A stretch of 6,715 bases of DNA from Candidatus Poseidoniaceae archaeon (GTDB taxonomy: Archaea; Thermoplasmatota; Poseidoniia; Poseidoniales; Poseidoniaceae): assembly GCA_030741455.1 (NCBI GenBank), contig JASLVI010000079.1, positions 1 to 6,715 of the forward strand, read 5' to 3'. Numbering within the stretch: position 1 is the first letter of the stretch; the number at the start of each line of letters is the position of its first letter. Below are positions 5,812-6,715 of this stretch, in pieces. Made by a program: the position numbers and the translations under genes. The notes beneath the pieces were generated by a model. That model saw nothing but the letters and a program-made list of their open reading frames with translations. It had not been told where the DNA came from and did no database searches.

Positions 5812-6501
5812 ATGCTGCGCCAATGTAGAAAGCACGGCCACTTCAGTGGCACAAACTGTCCCGTCTGTAACGATGAAGGAAAATTCATCATGAGTGACCG
5901 TGAAGCAGGAAGTCTCGGTCGAATGCTTGCTCTTGTTCTCCGTCATGCTCCTGAAAAGTTCAATGTTGAAATGGACATCAATGGTTGGGTGAGTACTCGA
6001 GAACTCGCCGATTCTATTTCGGGTCAGCGACGCCACTACCACTGGCTTCGAGGATGGCACTTTGAGGCCATTGCCAATGCTGATGAGAAGGGACGTTACC
6101 AAGTTGAAGGTGAAATGATTCGTGCAACATACGGTCATTCCATCGAAATTGAACTCGACTTGCCAACCGATGAAATTCCAGAGGCACTCTACTGGCCATG
6201 TGAGCCAACAGAGGCTGACGCCATTGTTCAACTTGGAATCACATCAGGCACGCGTAACCATATTCACCTTTCCAAAACAATTGTCAATGCTATGGAAGCA
6301 GGTCACGTTCGTATTGACCGACCTGCGATCATTGAAGTCGATACGGTTCGAGCCGTTGCTGATGGTCACACCATCTATCGAGCAGGCAAAACAGTCTTCT
6401 TGACCGATGAGGTTCCTCCAGAATACCTCTACCGAGTTGGCAATGATGACCCAATGATTGCCGATACAGTTGCACGTTGGGAACGTGAAGAAGAAGAGTA
6501 A
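5812..6501 (+). CDS. kptA: RNA 2'-phosphotransferase KptA/Tpt1, archaeal type with zinc knuckle
   Basis: KptA/Tpt1 moves an internal RNA 2'-phosphate to NAD+, giving ADP-ribose 1'',2''-cyclic phosphate and nicotinamide. From the ATG at 5812 the protein has 229 aa. An N-terminal knuckle (C5, H8, C16, C19) precedes the RNA-binding winged-helix lobe with VLRHAPE at 42-48 and GWVSTREL at 58-65. The ADP-ribosyltransferase lobe has IRATYGHS at 103-110, RNHIHLS at 148-154 and a late VPPEYL. All four Tpt1 active-site residues are visible: R44, H45, R104 and R148. The usual LYHGT block is LYWP, close to the LYYP form I recall from haloarchaeal proteins. A GTG at 5794 could add six residues; neither start has a Shine-Dalgarno. 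Archaeal tRNA splicing by RtcB leaves no 2'-phosphate, so the natural substrate is unclear. It runs opposite to the thiolase and ends against the next leftward gene. Confidence 0.93.
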   Translation: MLRQCRKHGHFSGTNCPVCNDEGKFIMSDREAGSLGRMLALVLRHAPEKFNVEMDINGWVSTRELADSISGQRRHYHWLRGWHFEAIANADEKGRYQVEGEMIRATYGHSIEIELDLPTDEIPEALYWPCEPTEADAIVQLGITSGTRNHIHLSKTIVNAMEAGHVRIDRPAIIEVDTVRAVADGHTIYRAGKTVFLTDEVPPEYLYRVGNDDPMIADTVARWEREEEE

Positions 6502-6714
6502 TTACTTCGTTGCTCCACAAGCAGGGCAGAAGTCGAGATCGTTCTCGAGAAGTTTCCCACATGAGGCGCAAGTCGAAGAACCTAGGAGAATGGATTGGCC
6601 TTTCGTGGCAGGGGGAGCAGGTCGCTCTTGCTGAACCTTAGGATCAACGAGAAGTAGCGGATCGACGCCTTGATTTTGAAGTTCCTTGTATCGATTGGCG
6701 AAGATAATGGCCTC
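6502..6714 (-). CDS. C-terminal part of a zinc-ribbon protein, cut by the window edge
   Basis: A leftward frame is open from the right edge to a TAA at 6502-6504, giving 70 residues. It begins EAIIFANRYKELQNQGVDP, has a Pro/Ala-rich linker, and ends in a zinc ribbon with CASC and CPAC four residues from the C-terminus (CGATK). The two CxxC pairs with a glycine after each, separated by about twelve residues, are typical of the short terminal ribbons of archaeal proteins. The start and the rest of the protein lie beyond the window, so no function can be given. Its stop codon abuts the kptA stop with no base between, so the two transcripts must overlap at their 3' ends. Confidence 0.75.
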   Translation of the reverse strand, partial: EAIIFANRYKELQNQGVDPLLLVDPKVQQERPAPPATKGQSILLGSSTCASCGKLLENDLDFCPACGATK

Positions 6715-6715
6715 T

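Noticed and set aside
5665..6231. 188-codon leftward open frame antisense to kptA
   Set aside because: It overlaps the start of the thiolase gene and most of kptA, both clearly real, and its residues look like a chance antisense translation.

Overview
The window reads as a piece of a mesophilic archaeal chromosome, most likely Marine Group II Euryarchaeota (Candidatus Poseidoniales) or a close relative. The evidence is an archaeal-type KptA/Tpt1 with an N-terminal zinc knuckle, an archaeal SCP-x-like thiolase followed directly by an OB-fold DUF35-like partner, several small zinc-ribbon proteins, close packing, and only occasional Shine-Dalgarno sequences. The lineage is an inference from gene content; no rRNA or other phylogenetic marker is present.

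Layout. A fragment of a possible rightward gene ends near base 120. From 155 to 5728 six genes run leftward. In transcription order they are a thiolase, its DUF35-like OB-fold partner (1-bp overlap), a protein with two zinc ribbons and a TerB-like segment, a MamK-like bacterial-type actin, a two-transmembrane protein with a Pro/Gln-rich tail, and a CobB/SIRT5-type sirtuin. A short divergent region with a perfect 7-bp inverted repeat separates the thiolase from kptA, which runs rightward. kptA ends directly against the stop codon of a leftward zinc-ribbon gene that runs off the right edge.

How the genes may work together. The thiolase and DUF35-like protein very probably form a complex, as in the archaeal thiolase/HMG-CoA synthase system, but no HMG-CoA synthase lies in the window and the DUF35-like protein has lost its zinc-ligand cysteines. 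The actin, membrane protein and sirtuin are spaced like one transcription unit. The most notable element is the MamK-like actin in an apparently non-magnetotactic archaeon, next to a small membrane protein that could anchor or regulate the filament. That link is inferred from gene order only. No CRISPR array, tRNA, rRNA or insertion sequence was found, and no stretch over 300 bases lacks a gene.
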